DNA of 64,000 nt from Liopterus haemorrhoidalis (lineage: Eukaryota > Arthropoda > Insecta > Coleoptera > Dytiscidae): assembly GCA_963971575.1 (NCBI GenBank), contig OZ020625.1:16336829-16400828 (forward strand), in the 5' to 3' direction. The position numbers and the translations under genes were made by a program. Positions 63,193 through 64,000 of this stretch are shown one piece after another. The notes beneath the pieces were generated by a model. That model did no database searches, was not told the origin of the DNA, and saw only the letters and a list, made by a program, of their open reading frames with translations. Within the stretch, counting starts at the first letter, position 1; each line of letters opens with the position of its first letter.

Positions 63193-63696
63193 CGTTTTAT
63201 TTTTTATATTTATTTTATTTTAAAGCTAATTCTATTTTATCGTCTTTTATTATTTTTAATATTTATTTATTTATTTTATTATTATTCTCTAAAGTTATAA
63301 TTATATTAAATCATTTTTAATAGTTATTACACAAATATATTTTATCAAACTTTTCGTGTCTCACCGTGTGTTAGAGAGATTATTTAAGCAAATACAAGTC
63401 TTTTCTTAGAGTTTATTTTTATTTTGATGATCTATTTTAACAGTTTATTTTAAATCAACACTGTTTTACTCATTTATTACTATCTTTTTTTATTTGTTTG
63501 TTTTTTTCTTTTTTTAAATTTGCTTTAAATACTTAAATTTATTGAATTTTAATGATTATATCAATTTTATTTTATCTGACTTAATTAGTTATTTTATTTA
63601 TATACATATTTTTACATTTCGTATACTTCAGTACATACTTATTTTATTAAATTCATTAATTGTTCACTTCATTATTATATTCTAATACTATCAACA
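63193..63696. other. T-rich interval upstream of the last ORF
   Basis: Very T-rich with ATTTATTTATTT runs; no gene recognised. Could be 5' UTR of the element encoding the following ORF. Confidence 0.4.
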
Positions 63697-64000
63697 ATGA
63701 GCGACAACAATACCAGACTGACTCGCCAATTTCTTCGTAAATTACAAGAAAATAAAACTTTGTCGAGTCCAAATACCAAAATTGAGTCGGTTATTTATGA
63801 AATTGAACCTACTCAGAAATGCGAACTAACAGAAATTAACCTAAAATTACAAACAGATTTAGTTACAGCCAATAACCATAATAGTGAACTCATTGAAATT
63901 ATAGATAATTTAAAATCTGAAATGAAAGTGTTGCAAGCAGAAAATTTTAATAAAAATAAAATAATTGCGGACCTTCAGGATCTAATAAAATCTAAATCAG
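63697..64000 (+). CDS. Unidentified coiled-coil ORF, runs off window
   Basis: ATG 63697 opens MSDNNTRLTRQFLRKLQENK and stays open to the window end (101 codons). Heptad-like stretches TEINLKLQTDLVTANNHNSE and IIDNLKSEMKVLQAEN suggest a coiled coil, as in LINE ORF1 proteins. No family was recognised; retrotransposon origin is inference from context. Confidence 0.5.
   Translation, partial: MSDNNTRLTRQFLRKLQENKTLSSPNTKIESVIYEIEPTQKCELTEINLKLQTDLVTANNHNSELIEIIDNLKSEMKVLQAENFNKNKIIADLQDLIKSKS

Overview
The window looks like one AT-rich stretch of an insect nuclear genome. Host genes have short GT/AG introns, one is a ZAD-type C2H2 zinc-finger gene (a class best known from arthropods), and the transposable elements (CR1-, Jockey- and I-like LINEs, Ty3/Gypsy, ISL2EU-like, hAT, Harbinger, pogo/mariner) are those usual in insects. 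Order or species cannot be fixed from sequence alone. Nothing bacterial or viral in layout was seen.

Two host genes can be assembled exon by exon, both on the minus strand. (1) A ZAD/C2H2 zinc-finger gene, about 20.15-26.50 kb: a half-ZAD exon, three acidic linker exons and a last exon with 22 canonical fingers; its first exon was not found. (2) A REC8-like meiotic cohesin kleisin, 44.83-55.17 kb: eleven exons whose phases all agree, 1839 coding bases, 612 residues, from MFY start to winged-helix end.

Almost everything else is mobile DNA, much of it nested. 0-8 kb: a decayed ISL2EU-like transposon with convergent DDE transposase and SWIM/YqaJ nuclease genes, split by a CR1-like LINE and a hAT MITE. 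8.4-20.1 kb: a Jockey-like LINE interrupted by a nearly intact I-like LINE, followed by a second I-like LINE that carries a SINE. 26.8-30.7 kb: a long-inverted-repeat element filled with other TIR elements and a SINE. 32.4-35.4 kb: two internally deleted Harbinger copies. 36.3-43.2 kb: a LINE fragment, a decayed Gypsy element (A) and, inside its 3' LTR, a Gypsy derivative (B) lacking reverse transcriptase. 46.6-53.5 kb (REC8 introns): a three-copy MITE family, a pogo relic and a young LTR element (C) with identical LTRs. 55.9-62.7 kb: another decayed Gypsy element (D) holding a hAT MITE, a LINE tail and a solo LTR. The window ends inside an unidentified coiled-coil ORF.

The most unusual signal is shared by B and C: both encode Gag and protease and then jump, just after a PPY motif at the edge of the RT region, to the C-terminal tail of integrase. 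C is one intact 675-codon ORF between identical 170-bp LTRs with a 4-bp target duplication, so it looks like a recently mobile, RT-less Gypsy family.
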